Positions 36,978-46,228 of a stretch of DNA of 64,000 nucleotides are shown here, one piece after another. Position 1 is the stretch's first letter; each line of letters starts with the position of its first letter. The translations under genes and the position numbers were made by a program. Source of the stretch: Algoriphagus chordae (lineage in GTDB: Bacteria > Bacteroidota > Bacteroidia > Cytophagales > Cyclobacteriaceae); contig NZ_QKZT01000005.1 in NCBI RefSeq assembly GCF_003254055.1, positions 124,001-188,000 on the forward strand, in the 5' to 3' direction. The notes under the pieces were generated by a model, which saw nothing but the letters and a program-made list of their open reading frames with translations, was not told the DNA's origin and ran no database searches.

Positions 36978-37364
36978 ATGAATAGAAACCTTTTGCTTTT
37001 CACAGCACTATTTCTTGCTGTCAGTTTTTCATGCAGCTTCAAAAGAGATACAGGAAGCATCAATATCGAAAACTGGAAAGCTGACCGATACGGCTGCAAA
37101 GGTTTAAGATTACAGGATTTGGAAGAGCTTGAGCGATTGAAGCATTCCTACTTGGGCGTCAACAATCAAGCCTTAATCAAAACATTCGGTCGTCCCGATC
37201 GAGTGGAGTTGGTAGACAAAAGCCAAACATTTTTCTTCTATTTCCTGGAGCCAAGTGGCAATTGTGATCAGGTAGAAATAGAAAAAGAACCCCTAAGAGT
37301 TCTTTTTCGACTAAATGCTGTAAGTAAGGTTTCTGAGGTAACTATTACAAACCAGAACCCATAA
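36978..37364 (+). CDS. Small lipoprotein (128 aa)
   Basis: Start at ATG 36978, 2 bp after the hydroxylase stop, chosen because it gives a proper lipoprotein signal (LAVSFSC, Cys19); the longer open frame from 36792 is only an extension through the previous gene. The middle has LGVNNQALIKTFGRPDRVEL, which resembles the SmpA/BamE-type fold, and SGNCDQVEIEKEP near the end. Function unknown. Cotranscribed with the hydroxylase; its last 20 bp overlap the convergent ROK kinase gene. Confidence 0.75.
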   Translation: MNRNLLLFTALFLAVSFSCSFKRDTGSINIENWKADRYGCKGLRLQDLEELERLKHSYLGVNNQALIKTFGRPDRVELVDKSQTFFFYFLEPSGNCDQVEIEKEPLRVLFRLNAVSKVSEVTITNQNP

Positions 37365-38277
37365 AACACAAGGCAGCTGCTCCCAACGTACCTGCGTTAT
37401 TTTCTAATGTTGCTTTTTTCAACACCAAGTCTTTGCCGTAATACTGCGTCAAATATTGCTTGATGGTACGATCTAGCGTAGGCATCATAAATTCTAAACC
37501 GGCAGAAATCCCACCACCGAAATACACTTCAGTCACATCTAAAATTCGAATTGCCGAAACGATAGCTTCTCCAAGTATCCTCGCCACTTCTTCGAAAACC
37601 ATCAAAGAAACCGGATTGCCAGCCTTAGCTGTATCCACGAGAAGATGTGTTCCTAGCTCTGCTCCTACTAAGACTCCCGCTTTCTCTGGGTATGCCTCTA
37701 TCAAACGCGACATAATATTCAATATACCTTGCCTGCCTACGAGAGTCTCTAACCGTGCTGCTCCTTTAGAAAGCATATGTCCCATTTCCATGGCATTTCC
37801 ACGAGATCCTTTGAATACTTCTCCATCTAGCACCAAGGCACTTCCAATACCAGTACCCATTGTGATGAAAAGGAAATTCTGAGCAGGATCCTCTTTGCCA
37901 AAATAGAACTCTCCGATTGCTGCGGCTGCGGCATCATTCTCTAAGTAAAATGCGTAGCCAGGAAATTTCTTTTCAAGCCCACCTTTCAAATCAAAGCCAT
38001 TTAAAGCCGGTATAGCTGGGATTTCCAATGCAGTAGTCCGATCCTTAGAAATCATGCCCGGTAGGCCTATTCCAACTTCTTTTACCTGTGGATATTTGTT
38101 CAGATATTTCTCCAAACCAGCAATAAATGCTGGCCCAAAGCCTTCAGGATGATCACGATATGGAGTGGTATTCTCTTTTTCAAAGTCCAAAATATTGCCT
38201 TCCTTATCGACAAGACCGATTTTCAAATGGGTTCCCCCCACATCCACTCCTAGGAAATGTGATTCCTGATTTTGCAT
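37345..38277 (-). CDS. ROK family sugar kinase (glucokinase-like)
   Basis: 310 residues of the ROK/ASKHA fold: phosphate-1 motif FLGVDVGGTHLKIGLVDKEG, NDAAAAAIGEFYFG, adenosine-side TMGTGIGSALVLDG, and the catalytic-site helix MEMGHML. It probably phosphorylates glucose or a related sugar. The zinc-binding CxCGxxGC motif that normally follows the GH is absent here (MLSKGAARLETLVGRQGIL has no Cys), so this belongs to a zinc-less subgroup. It converges with the lipoprotein gene, overlapping by 20 bp. Confidence 0.88.
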   Translation of the reverse strand: MQNQESHFLGVDVGGTHLKIGLVDKEGNILDFEKENTTPYRDHPEGFGPAFIAGLEKYLNKYPQVKEVGIGLPGMISKDRTTALEIPAIPALNGFDLKGGLEKKFPGYAFYLENDAAAAAIGEFYFGKEDPAQNFLFITMGTGIGSALVLDGEVFKGSRGNAMEMGHMLSKGAARLETLVGRQGILNIMSRLIEAYPEKAGVLVGAELGTHLLVDTAKAGNPVSLMVFEEVARILGEAIVSAIRILDVTEVYFGGGISAGLEFMMPTLDRTIKQYLTQYYGKDLVLKKATLENNAGTLGAAALCFMGSGL

Positions 38278-38323
38278 AGTATTATTAATAGGTTTACGAT
38301 TTCAAAAAAGCAAAAGAATTGCA

Positions 38324-38818
38324 TTACTTCCTATAATCCTTCCCAATCTGCTGGAAAATTTTGAAAACTGCAGGACAAACGAGTGTATTTTTAAGTGAAA
38401 GCTCCAAAATACCATGCATTTTTTTACGATTGGTATGTGGATACTCTCTGCAGGCTTTGGGACGATCCTCATACACGAGGCACTTGTTGTCCGCACCAAG
38501 AAAAGTACAAGGTGAAGAATTTAGTACAAAATCCCCTTCTTCATCTCTATGCAAATAAGTATCAATGAACGCAGAACTCTTCATTCTAAAGACTTTTGCC
38601 AAGCGATCTATATCTGTATTCAAAAAGATGGGGCTGGTAGTCTTACAGCAATTTGCACAGTCCAAGCAGTCTATTTCACTAAAAGCATCCTCATGCAATT
38701 CTTCAAAACGTTCATCCAAAACCTTAGGCTTCACTTTTCTTAGCCTAGCCTTCAATTTTTGATTAGAAGAATATTCTGATCTACTCTCTTTACCGAAATT
38801 TATAAGGTCTATTTCCAA
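38324..38818 (-). CDS. YkgJ family cysteine-cluster protein
   Basis: 164 residues with the metal-chelating pattern CLDCANCC (near residue 57), SPCTFLGADNKCLVYEDRPKAC and REYPHT, typical of the YkgJ/Zn- or Fe-chelating CxxCxxCC family. N-terminal 50 residues are charged helices. Cytosolic. Biochemical role unknown in this group. Lies 46 bp upstream of the ROK kinase gene on the same strand, so they could be cotranscribed. Confidence 0.85.
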   Translation of the reverse strand: MEIDLINFGKESRSEYSSNQKLKARLRKVKPKVLDERFEELHEDAFSEIDCLDCANCCKTTSPIFLNTDIDRLAKVFRMKSSAFIDTYLHRDEEGDFVLNSSPCTFLGADNKCLVYEDRPKACREYPHTNRKKMHGILELSLKNTLVCPAVFKIFQQIGKDYRK

Positions 38819-38922
38819 TTTATTTGGAAGTTATATTATGTAAAAAAGCTATTTGAGAAAATTAATTCTTTTATAACCAATAGATTTTCAGTATCTTAAT
38901 AAGCATTTAAACCCTAGTAAAC

Positions 38923-39297
38923 ATGAAAACTCACCCTTCAGAATTGTATTTCTACCATTCTCCAAGCCAGTTGGTGGATAAACAAACGCTCGCTTATGCA
39001 AAGTCAATCTCTCAATTTATCAAAACAATTGACCTTAGTAAAGAAAGGTTGACTCCCACGCAATGGCATAGCTTATTGCGCAAACTTAATCTCAGAGCTA
39101 AGGATCTTCTCAACAGAGCGCATCCAGATTATCAACAATTCATAGCAGGCAAAAACTGGGATGATGAAAGCTGGCTTAATATCTTGATCAAATCACCTAA
39201 CCTGATCAAAGCTCCTATTGCCAGTATTCGTAGCAATGCCATTCTCTGCATTACTCCTACTGATATTCTGAAGCTTAATTCGTTGCGTTTAGTCTAA
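38923..39297 (+). CDS. ArsC/Spx-like thioredoxin-fold protein lacking the active-site Cys
   Basis: 124 residues aligning along its length with the ArsC/Spx family: YFYHSPSQLVDKQTLAYAKS (the position of the nPxCSKSR loop), LTPTQWHSLLRKLNLRAKDLL, SPNLIKAPIASIRSNAILCI and PTDILKL. The loop contains no Cys; the only Cys is in AILCI. So arsenate reductase or redox chemistry is unlikely, and a Spx-like binding role is possible. It has a 23-bp 3' overlap with the convergent CvfB-like gene. Confidence 0.7.
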   Translation: MKTHPSELYFYHSPSQLVDKQTLAYAKSISQFIKTIDLSKERLTPTQWHSLLRKLNLRAKDLLNRAHPDYQQFIAGKNWDDESWLNILIKSPNLIKAPIASIRSNAILCITPTDILKLNSLRLV

Positions 39298-40111
39298 TCC
39301 CATCAGCTTCGATCAGAATCATTCTCGCTTTGTATAGCTGACCTATGCATTGCTTGAAATGCTTCTTACTCATGCTCAATTGCTCCTGAATTGCCTCAGG
39401 AGCAGATTTATCATTCAAAGGCAAAAAGCCTTTTGATTCTAGTATCGCCAATATTTTTTCGGAACCCTCATCGTATTTTACGCGACCAGGAGCCAATAAT
39501 TGTAAATCCAATTTGCCGTCCTCACGGTTTTTTTTGATATATACTTTCCGGACCTCTCCAAGCTCCAATGGCTGGAAAACTTCATTTTTGAAAAGCAGCC
39601 CCTCGTATTCACTGTCTATTAATACTTTGAAGCCAAGTTCGGTTTCTTCGAAAATCATCCCTTCAAGCTCCTTGCCTTCTTCCCAATCATAGGGAGCCAA
39701 ACGCATAAAATCCTTATACTTATTTACTCCTATTAGGCGATTGGTCTTAAAATCAACACAGATTTTTATCAAGTATTTCTGTCCTACTTCCATGTTTTTA
39801 CCCATCTCAGAATTTGGAACAAAAAGATCCTTAGGCAATCCCCAATCTACAAAAGCACCAAAAGAAGTGACCTCTTTGGCTTCCAAAACAGCAAATTCAT
39901 CGAGCAGCGCCAATGGCTTTTGGGTCACAGCCACAGGCCGATCCTCGCTATCGGTGTACACAAATACTTCGATCTCGTCGCCTTCCTTCTCTTCACCTGT
40001 TAGGTATCCTTTAGGAAGTAAGAGCTCTTCGCCAGAACTGAGGGCTAGGTAAGCTCCAAAGTCTGTAAATCTATTGATGGGTAATTTTGAGATTAAACCA
40101 AGTTCATTCAT
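39275..40111 (-). CDS. CvfB-like S1 RNA-binding protein
   Basis: 278 residues from ATG 40111. An alternative ATG at 40165 adds 18 residues lacking conservation; the family starts with a short strand as in MNELGLISKLPINRFTDFGAYL. Three S1-like OB folds (FGAYLALSSGEELLLPKGYL, EVTSFGAFVDWGLPKDLFVP, ETELGFKVLIDSEYEGLLFK) are followed by a winged helix (ILESKGFLPLNDKSAPEAIQ). CvfB/YitL proteins bind RNA and affect expression of virulence or growth genes in Firmicutes. Cytosolic. Confidence 0.88.
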   Translation of the reverse strand: MNELGLISKLPINRFTDFGAYLALSSGEELLLPKGYLTGEEKEGDEIEVFVYTDSEDRPVAVTQKPLALLDEFAVLEAKEVTSFGAFVDWGLPKDLFVPNSEMGKNMEVGQKYLIKICVDFKTNRLIGVNKYKDFMRLAPYDWEEGKELEGMIFEETELGFKVLIDSEYEGLLFKNEVFQPLELGEVRKVYIKKNREDGKLDLQLLAPGRVKYDEGSEKILAILESKGFLPLNDKSAPEAIQEQLSMSKKHFKQCIGQLYKARMILIEADGIRLNATN

Positions 40112-40286
40112 AGCCCAAAGGTAGGCATTAATCGGAGTTTGAAACTGCACTTTTGACACAAACAAGCCCAGAATCGGAAGTTAAAAAATTGGATTTGGGC
40201 AGAGTCGGAATTAGCTTTGAACTCTTCGTATGAGGAAATCCGTTGAAATAAACCCAAATACTATCTTTAATTTTAATCACCGCATT

Positions 40287-41177
40287 ATGAAAAATATCTC
40301 AGTTATTGGTTCTGGCACCATGGGAAATGGTATTGCCCATGTATTTGCGCAGCATGGCTATGCCGTCAGCCTGATCGATATCAAGCAGGAATTCTTGGAC
40401 AAAGCCCTAGCTACAATCACAAAAAACCTAACCAGACAGGTGAGCAAAGAGTTGATTTCTGAAGAGGAAAAAAATGCCGCATTAGGAAGAATCCACACCT
40501 TCACTAATCTGGAAGCTGGTGTGAAATCAGCTGATCTAGTGGTAGAAGCAGCTACGGAGAACATGGATCTGAAGCTAGATATTTTTAGAAAAATAGATGA
40601 ATTCAGCCCAGAATCAGCTATTCTGGCGAGTAATACTTCATCAATTTCCATCACCAAAATAGCAGCTGTAACTAAGAGACCTGAGCAAGTCATTGGCATG
40701 CATTTCATGAATCCTGTTCCGGTGATGAAGCTTGTAGAAGTGATTCGCGGATATGCAACTTCAGACGAGGTGACTGCTAAGATCATGAGTCTTTCAGCAG
40801 ATCTATCCAAAGATCCCGTAGAAGTGAATGATTACCCGGGTTTTGTAGCCAATAGAATTCTGATGCCAATGATCAACGAAGCTATTTACAGCCTATTTGA
40901 GGGAGTAGCAGGAGTGCATGAAATAGATACAGTAATGAAGCTTGGAATGGCACATCCTATGGGCCCTTTGCAGTTGGCTGATTTTATCGGCTTAGATGTA
41001 TGCCTATCCATTCTTAGAGTACTTCACGAAGGCTTTGGAAACCCAAAATATGCTCCTTGCCCACTCCTAGTCAATATGGTAGAAGCTGGTTTCAAAGGAG
41101 TAAAATCGGGTGAAGGCTTTTACAAGTACACAGCTGGAAGCAAAGATGCGATAGTTTCTCCTCGCTTCAGTAAGTAA
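40287..41177 (+). CDS. 3-hydroxybutyryl-CoA dehydrogenase family protein
   Basis: 296 residues from ATG 40287 (an open frame from 40230 adds 19 non-conserved residues). NAD-binding GSGTMGNGIAHVFAQHGY, then VVEAATENMDLKLDIFRKID, the catalytic-region SNTSSISITKIA and IGMHFMNPVPVMKLVEVI, VNDYPGFVANRILMP, and GMAHPMGPLQLADFIGLD. It oxidises 3-hydroxyacyl-CoA with NAD in short-chain fatty acid metabolism. The deoxynucleoside kinase start follows 6 bp after the stop, so they are cotranscribed. Confidence 0.94.
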   Translation: MKNISVIGSGTMGNGIAHVFAQHGYAVSLIDIKQEFLDKALATITKNLTRQVSKELISEEEKNAALGRIHTFTNLEAGVKSADLVVEAATENMDLKLDIFRKIDEFSPESAILASNTSSISITKIAAVTKRPEQVIGMHFMNPVPVMKLVEVIRGYATSDEVTAKIMSLSADLSKDPVEVNDYPGFVANRILMPMINEAIYSLFEGVAGVHEIDTVMKLGMAHPMGPLQLADFIGLDVCLSILRVLHEGFGNPKYAPCPLLVNMVEAGFKGVKSGEGFYKYTAGSKDAIVSPRFSK

Positions 41178-41183
41178 GGCACT

Positions 41184-41801
41184 ATGCATCTCGCTGTAGC
41201 AGGAAATATAGGAAGTGGAAAAACCACTCTTACCGAAAAACTAGCCAAACACTATGGCTGGAAAGCTGAATTTGAAGCTGTAGATGGAAACCCATATCTA
41301 GCTGACTTCTATGAAGACATGAAGCGTTGGTCTTTTCATCTTCAAGTGTATTTTCTCAATTCCAAATTCAATCAAATCAAAGTGATTCAGGAGAGTAAAG
41401 TGCCTACGATTCAGGATAGAACCATCTATGAGGATGCTTACATTTTCGCCGCCAATCTCTACAAAAGCAAGTTATTGACAGAGCGGGATTACGAAAATTA
41501 CCAGAGTCTATTCAAAAGCATGATTGCGCATGTCAAGGCTCCCGATCTATTGATTTATCTCAAAGCTGATATCCCAAAGCTGGTAGGTCAGATAGAAAAG
41601 CGTGGCAGAAGCTATGAGACGACCATGCGAATAGATTATCTCAAAAACCTCAATACCCATTACGAAGAATGGATAGCTGGCTATACCGAAGGCAAACTAT
41701 TGATTATAGATGTCAACAACCTTGATTTTGTGGAAAATCCAGATGATTTCTCTTTTGTGGTAGAAAAGGTGGAACGGGAGATTTTCGGCTTGTTTTCTTA
41801 A
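41184..41801 (+). CDS. Deoxynucleoside kinase
   Basis: 205 residues. P-loop AGNIGSGKTTLTEK at the N-terminus, DRTIYEDAYIFAANLY with the ERS/DR-type lid region, and RGRSYETTMRIDYLKNLNTHYEEWI. This is the dAK/dGK-like family that salvages deoxynucleosides with ATP. Length is normal. It is the second gene of a pair with the 3-hydroxyacyl-CoA dehydrogenase, a combination without obvious metabolic logic. Confidence 0.9.
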   Translation: MHLAVAGNIGSGKTTLTEKLAKHYGWKAEFEAVDGNPYLADFYEDMKRWSFHLQVYFLNSKFNQIKVIQESKVPTIQDRTIYEDAYIFAANLYKSKLLTERDYENYQSLFKSMIAHVKAPDLLIYLKADIPKLVGQIEKRGRSYETTMRIDYLKNLNTHYEEWIAGYTEGKLLIIDVNNLDFVENPDDFSFVVEKVEREIFGLFS

Positions 41802-41865
41802 GCTCAGAAAGAGGTTATTTACCACAAAGAATCAAAGAACGTAAAAATACTATACGGTAAGATTT

Positions 41866-42513
41866 TCAGCCTTGGTATTTCCGTTTAAACCAATTCAAAA
41901 GCATCTGACGCTGCTCTTCTTTGGGGTTGATCAGCAGCTGATCTAGGCGCTTCAAGGATCCGCCTGTCATGAGCGTTTCGAATGGCGTTATGCGGAATAA
42001 CTTATAGCCATGAATCCTTGTTTGCAGGTCAAACTGAGCATCATTATACGCACTAAGTTTCCAGCCTACAGCACCATTTCCTGAGAAATCTCCTGCTTCA
42101 CTTGGTTCTCCAAAACAATGCTTTGCAATAGGAGCTCCATTCCAGATTCTATGTTGCATACCTGCTTTCAAACAGTCTTTCTCATAGCTCCTACACAGCC
42201 GTTTTTGAGTTTCTACAAAGGGAAAACTCATCTCCGAATAAAAATCTGATCTAAAGGTAATTAGCCTATATCTATTAAAGTGTAGTTCTTCATCATAGAC
42301 AAACAAATTCCGATTGATTTTAAAATCAAATTTCAATTTTTCTAGCAAAGGGAATCTACCAACTCCACCCAAATCCTCATAGATCTCAGCGAGCCAGTTT
42401 CGTCCTTTTTCATCCAAGAATTTCGGTTCTAATTCTAATTCAAAATCCCGCTCAAAATCCACCTCTCCCTCACGTAAGATAAGGTCTAGCTGTCGGGTCA
42501 TTAAGTTATCCAT
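41866..42513 (-). CDS. Hypothetical protein (215 aa)
   Basis: No confident family. Charged N-terminal half (REGEVDFERDFELELEPKFLDE), then NRNLFVYDEELHFNRYRLITF, KRLCRSYEKDCLKAG with two Cys, HCFGEPSEAGDFSGNGAVGW and a C-terminal GGSLKRLDQLLINPKEEQRQ. There is no signal peptide or membrane segment. The coherent composition and conserved-looking aromatic/Gly blocks support a real cytosolic protein. Isolated transcription unit. Confidence 0.7.
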   Translation of the reverse strand: MDNLMTRQLDLILREGEVDFERDFELELEPKFLDEKGRNWLAEIYEDLGGVGRFPLLEKLKFDFKINRNLFVYDEELHFNRYRLITFRSDFYSEMSFPFVETQKRLCRSYEKDCLKAGMQHRIWNGAPIAKHCFGEPSEAGDFSGNGAVGWKLSAYNDAQFDLQTRIHGYKLFRITPFETLMTGGSLKRLDQLLINPKEEQRQMLLNWFKRKYQG

Positions 42514-42585
42514 TGACTTGGTTTTAGCTCAGTAAGGTTACCGAGAATGTATGTGTAATAAGAGTCTAGTGCAGAATTTCACTTC

Positions 42586-42732
42586 CTACTCCAACTCATT
42601 TCCTGAGGATTGCTCTACTTTCCCTTTGGAACCTGGAAAGGTTGTTCGCTGGGAAATATCATACCCGATCCAGCACAGGATCAGCATAAATATCACAAAC
42701 AGGATCAAAAATATTTTCTTATTTCTCTGCAT
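42586..42732 (-). CDS. Single-pass membrane peptide (48 aa)
   Basis: ATG at 42732, TAG at 42586. Product: basic start MQRNKK, one hydrophobic span IFLILFVIFMLILCWIGYDI, then polar SQRTTFPGSKGKVEQSSGNELE. The positive-inside pattern predicts N-in/C-out. No family recognised. The clean membrane-protein architecture makes a real gene likely. It may be cotranscribed with the 215-residue gene that follows on the same strand 72 bp later. Confidence 0.55.
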   Translation of the reverse strand: MQRNKKIFLILFVIFMLILCWIGYDISQRTTFPGSKGKVEQSSGNELE

Positions 42733-42914
42733 TCCGTAATTAATAGCTGTCTTGAATACCCGCAAAATTAACCAATCATAAGAGATCTAAGACCATTGCT
42801 CATGAATTATTGAAAGTGACTAGCAGAAAAATCATACTTTTTAAGAAATGTGGTTAATTTTAGGAATATAGACCAAACCCACTTTTTACATAGAACAACC
42901 CGTTTTATCCACTC

Positions 42915-43250
42915 ATGTATCAATTAATAAGCGAACAATCCATTTATCAGTACTTTGGCGAAGATGAACCAGAGATGATTAAAGAAATGGTTCAGATAAT
43001 TTTAGACACAAATATCAAAAATTTGAAGGAGATGAATAAAGCTCCAAGTCAAGAGGATTTCAAATCCATAAAACAATGCTGTCACAAAGCTAGGCCCTCT
43101 ATGATCTATATTGGAGCGCATAACACACATAGAACCTTGGAAGAAATTGAAAATAATCCTGACAAATACCAAACTTTAAACGAAAGCCTTCAAGCCCAAC
43201 TACTGGCAATAGAAACAGAACTGCATCAGTTTCTAGAAGCACTTAATTAA
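42915..43250 (+). CDS. Hpt domain phosphotransfer protein
   Basis: 111 residues, all-helical. The phosphorylatable His is His57 in QCCHKARPSMIYIGA, matching the Hpt motif HxxKxxxxxxG, with the following helix HNTHRTLEEIENNPDK. Such stand-alone Hpt proteins relay phosphate from a hybrid kinase to a response regulator. No kinase is nearby. The single-domain regulator at 1962 is a conceivable but unproven partner. Followed 27 bp later by the S9 peptidase. Confidence 0.75.
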   Translation: MYQLISEQSIYQYFGEDEPEMIKEMVQIILDTNIKNLKEMNKAPSQEDFKSIKQCCHKARPSMIYIGAHNTHRTLEEIENNPDKYQTLNESLQAQLLAIETELHQFLEALN

Positions 43251-43277
43251 TATCAGAATAAACCAACCCATACAATT

Positions 43278-45644
43278 ATGAAGCAAAAACTGCTGTTTCT
43301 GCCTTTGCTCTGCATTATCCTTATACAAGCTCAGGCACAGTCAACCTTAAGTGTAGAATACATTATGAGAGATCCTGCATGGATGGGCACATTCCCTTCC
43401 AATGCGTCTTGGTCTGATGATTCTCAAACTATTTACTTCCGATACAATCAAGATAAGGATCCTGCAGATTCCCTTTATAAGCTAGGATTGGCCGAAAAGA
43501 GTAAGATCTCTAAAGTGACTTGGAAAGAGTTAAAATCCAACGAGCGTGACGATCAAGACTTCAATGCGGATAGATCCTTGAGAGTATACCTCTGGGATAA
43601 AAAGCTCATGCTGGAAGATATGGGGACAAACACTTCTGAAATGCTCATAGAATGGCCTGAAAACCTTGGCAACCCAAAGTTTCTGGCAAACGAGCAAGAA
43701 ATTGCATTCAGTTCGAAAAGCAATATTTACATCTGGAATAGAGCTACCAAGTCTGTAAGACAAGCGACCAATATCTCTACTGGCCCAAAACCTAAGGATA
43801 AGTCCAAAGACGAGGATAAGGAAGATTGGCTAGAATCAGAAAACTTAGAGCTTCTCAGTGTGGTGAATGAGCGCAAGGAAAAAGCAAAGATGCGTAAAGA
43901 TTACCGTGATGCTTTCAATGAATCTGAGGATGAGGAATTTGTTTACTACACTGACGGAAAATCTCCGGGAAACCTGCAATTGTCTCCTGACGGCAAGTTT
44001 GCAACATTTTCGATCTACAGCCCTTCGCAAAACAAAAACACGAAAGTGCCGGATTATGTAGATGCATCTGGATATACAGTCGATCTCAATGCACGTTCGA
44101 AAGTAGGTAATGAACCTACTAAAGTGGAAATTGGAATTTATGATTTGCATCGCGACTCCGTTTATTTCCTAAGCGCCGCAGATCTTCCTGGTATCACAGA
44201 TTTGCCAGATTACGTGAAAGATTATCCTGACAAAACTTGGGAAGAAAAGGAAAGAGATGTGATGTTCTCTAGTCTGAATTTCTCTCCAGATGGCAAAAAT
44301 GCTATCGTAAATATCGGCTCCGCGGACAATAAAGACCGATGGATCGCTGCTGTAGATTTGCAGACTGGAAAATTAACGACCCTAGATCGTCAAAGAGACG
44401 AAGCATGGATCTCAGGCCCAGGGATTGGTAGATCATTTTACGGAGGAACCTTAGGCTGGCTTCCTGACAATAAGCATATCTACTTCCAATCTGAGGAAAC
44501 AGGCTATTCGCATCTTTACCTGTTAGACATTACTACAGGCAAGAAGAAAGCACTCACTTCAGGAAAGTATGAGGTGTTTTCACCTTTCCTTTCTAAGGAT
44601 AAAAAATCATGGTATCTGACTACTTCCGAAGTAGACCCAGGCGAGCGTCACTTCTACAAGATGCCTGTCATGGGTGGAAAAATGGAGAAGCTTACCTCAA
44701 TGACTGGTAACAATGATGTTTCTCTTTCTCCAGATGAGAAAAAGCTGGCCATCATTTACTCCTATAGTAACGTACCAGCAGAGCTATACATCCAAGACAA
44801 TAAAGTTGGAGCGAAAGCTGAGAAATTAACTTCTGGTCAAAGTGAAGAATTCAAAGCCTACAACTGGAGAGATCCACAGTTGGTGAAGTTCACAGCAGAA
44901 GATGGAGCTCAAGTTCCTGCAAGATTATATAAGCCAGATCCAGCCAAAAGCAATGGTGCAGCAGTGGTATTCGTACATGGTGCTGGTTACCTACAAAACG
45001 TCCACAAATGGTGGTCAAGTTACTTTAGAGAATACATGTTCCACAATCTCTTAACAGATTTGGGATATACAGTACTGGATATTGACTACCGTGGATCTGC
45101 GGGTTACGGTCGTGATTGGAGAACAGGTATATATCGTCACATGGGGGGAAAAGACCTTTCCGATCAAGTGGATGGGGTAAAATACCTTGTCGCTTCTCAT
45201 GGTGTAGATCCCGAGCGAGTTGGGCTGTATGGTGGAAGTTACGGTGGATTCATCACGCTGATGGCGCTGTTTAACGCTCCAGACACTTTCAAATCCGGTG
45301 CTGCACTGCGCTCCGTAACTGATTGGGCACATTACAATCATGGTTACACAGCCAACATCCTGAACACACCTGAGGAAGATCCTATCGCATTTCGTCGTTC
45401 CTCTCCTATTTACTTTGCCGAAGGCCTAAAAGGAAACTTACTGATGGCGCATGGTATGGTCGATGTGAATGTTCACTTCCAAGATGTAGTGAGACTTTCT
45501 CAGCGTTTTATTGAGTTAGGCAAAGACAACTGGGAAATGGCGATCTATCCTGTGGAAGATCACGGATTCGTAGAACCAAGTAGCTGGACGGACGAGTACA
45601 AGAGAATTTTGAAGCTGTTCAATAACACACTGCTCGAGGAATAA
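43278..45644 (+). CDS. Secreted S9 family prolyl oligopeptidase/dipeptidyl peptidase
   Basis: 788 residues. The signal peptide ends near IQAQAQ (about residue 21), so periplasmic or secreted. A DPP-IV-like N-terminal propeller (about 60-520, e.g. SWSDDSQTIYFRYNQ, FSPDGKNAIVNIGS) precedes an alpha/beta hydrolase with Ser654 (YGGSYGG), Asp729 (GMVDVNVH) and His762 (VEDHGF) as triad. A highly charged Lys/Asp/Glu insert lies at about 175-210. It likely releases dipeptides or cleaves after proline, feeding the POT importer. Confidence 0.93.
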   Translation: MKQKLLFLPLLCIILIQAQAQSTLSVEYIMRDPAWMGTFPSNASWSDDSQTIYFRYNQDKDPADSLYKLGLAEKSKISKVTWKELKSNERDDQDFNADRSLRVYLWDKKLMLEDMGTNTSEMLIEWPENLGNPKFLANEQEIAFSSKSNIYIWNRATKSVRQATNISTGPKPKDKSKDEDKEDWLESENLELLSVVNERKEKAKMRKDYRDAFNESEDEEFVYYTDGKSPGNLQLSPDGKFATFSIYSPSQNKNTKVPDYVDASGYTVDLNARSKVGNEPTKVEIGIYDLHRDSVYFLSAADLPGITDLPDYVKDYPDKTWEEKERDVMFSSLNFSPDGKNAIVNIGSADNKDRWIAAVDLQTGKLTTLDRQRDEAWISGPGIGRSFYGGTLGWLPDNKHIYFQSEETGYSHLYLLDITTGKKKALTSGKYEVFSPFLSKDKKSWYLTTSEVDPGERHFYKMPVMGGKMEKLTSMTGNNDVSLSPDEKKLAIIYSYSNVPAELYIQDNKVGAKAEKLTSGQSEEFKAYNWRDPQLVKFTAEDGAQVPARLYKPDPAKSNGAAVVFVHGAGYLQNVHKWWSSYFREYMFHNLLTDLGYTVLDIDYRGSAGYGRDWRTGIYRHMGGKDLSDQVDGVKYLVASHGVDPERVGLYGGSYGGFITLMALFNAPDTFKSGAALRSVTDWAHYNHGYTANILNTPEEDPIAFRRSSPIYFAEGLKGNLLMAHGMVDVNVHFQDVVRLSQRFIELGKDNWEMAIYPVEDHGFVEPSSWTDEYKRILKLFNNTLLEE

Positions 45645-45665
45645 CATTCAATCTCAAGAATGCAC

Positions 45666-45697
45666 AATGGCTGGTCATACGATCAGCCATTTTTTTT
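45666..45697 (+). terminator. Terminator after the S9 peptidase
   Basis: AATGGCTGGTC / GATCAGCCATT (one G-U pair), ATAC loop, eight T. Confidence 0.85.
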
Positions 45698-46228
45698 GGA
45701 GGAGCGGAATTTTTGGTATCTAATGTCTTTTAGAGTTGTTAGTCAAACCGAGGTTAGACTAAAGATAGAAATAACCAAATACCATTTCCTGCTGTGTCTT
45801 TAGATTGGAGAAATAAAAAAAGCGCCCAGGGTACGCTCCATATATGCCCAGAATGAGCGTAGCGAAAGGCTGGGTGATGGAAAGAGTATAAAGTTTTCAG
45901 TCGCAGTCCCAGTCGCCGGCAAACCTAACCTGCCCCCTGTTTTAGCTGGAGGAAAAGGGATACCAAGGTTGTTTTTGATGTTAACCAAATTATTGGTTTC
46001 GGAGTTGGTGAGGAAAAACAAGCGCCAAGAACGCGCTCGGCATTTACCCAGTAAGGATGATTCAAGCCAGCTATATTTATTTTCACCCTAAAATCACAAA
46101 TTCAAAGATTCACCGAACCTTTCAGGCCTAAATACTGTAAACCATAAGCAATGACAGGATTTAGGTCTTGCTGCTCACACGGAGAGTAAGGCTTTTCTCT
46201 TTTAGTTTAGTTGACTACGTCATTGTTG

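Noticed and set aside
45800..46021. 73-residue minus-strand frame in the gene-free region
   Set aside because: Covers the diverged repeat; composition (Pro/Ser/Thr-rich, no recognisable domain) is not convincing.
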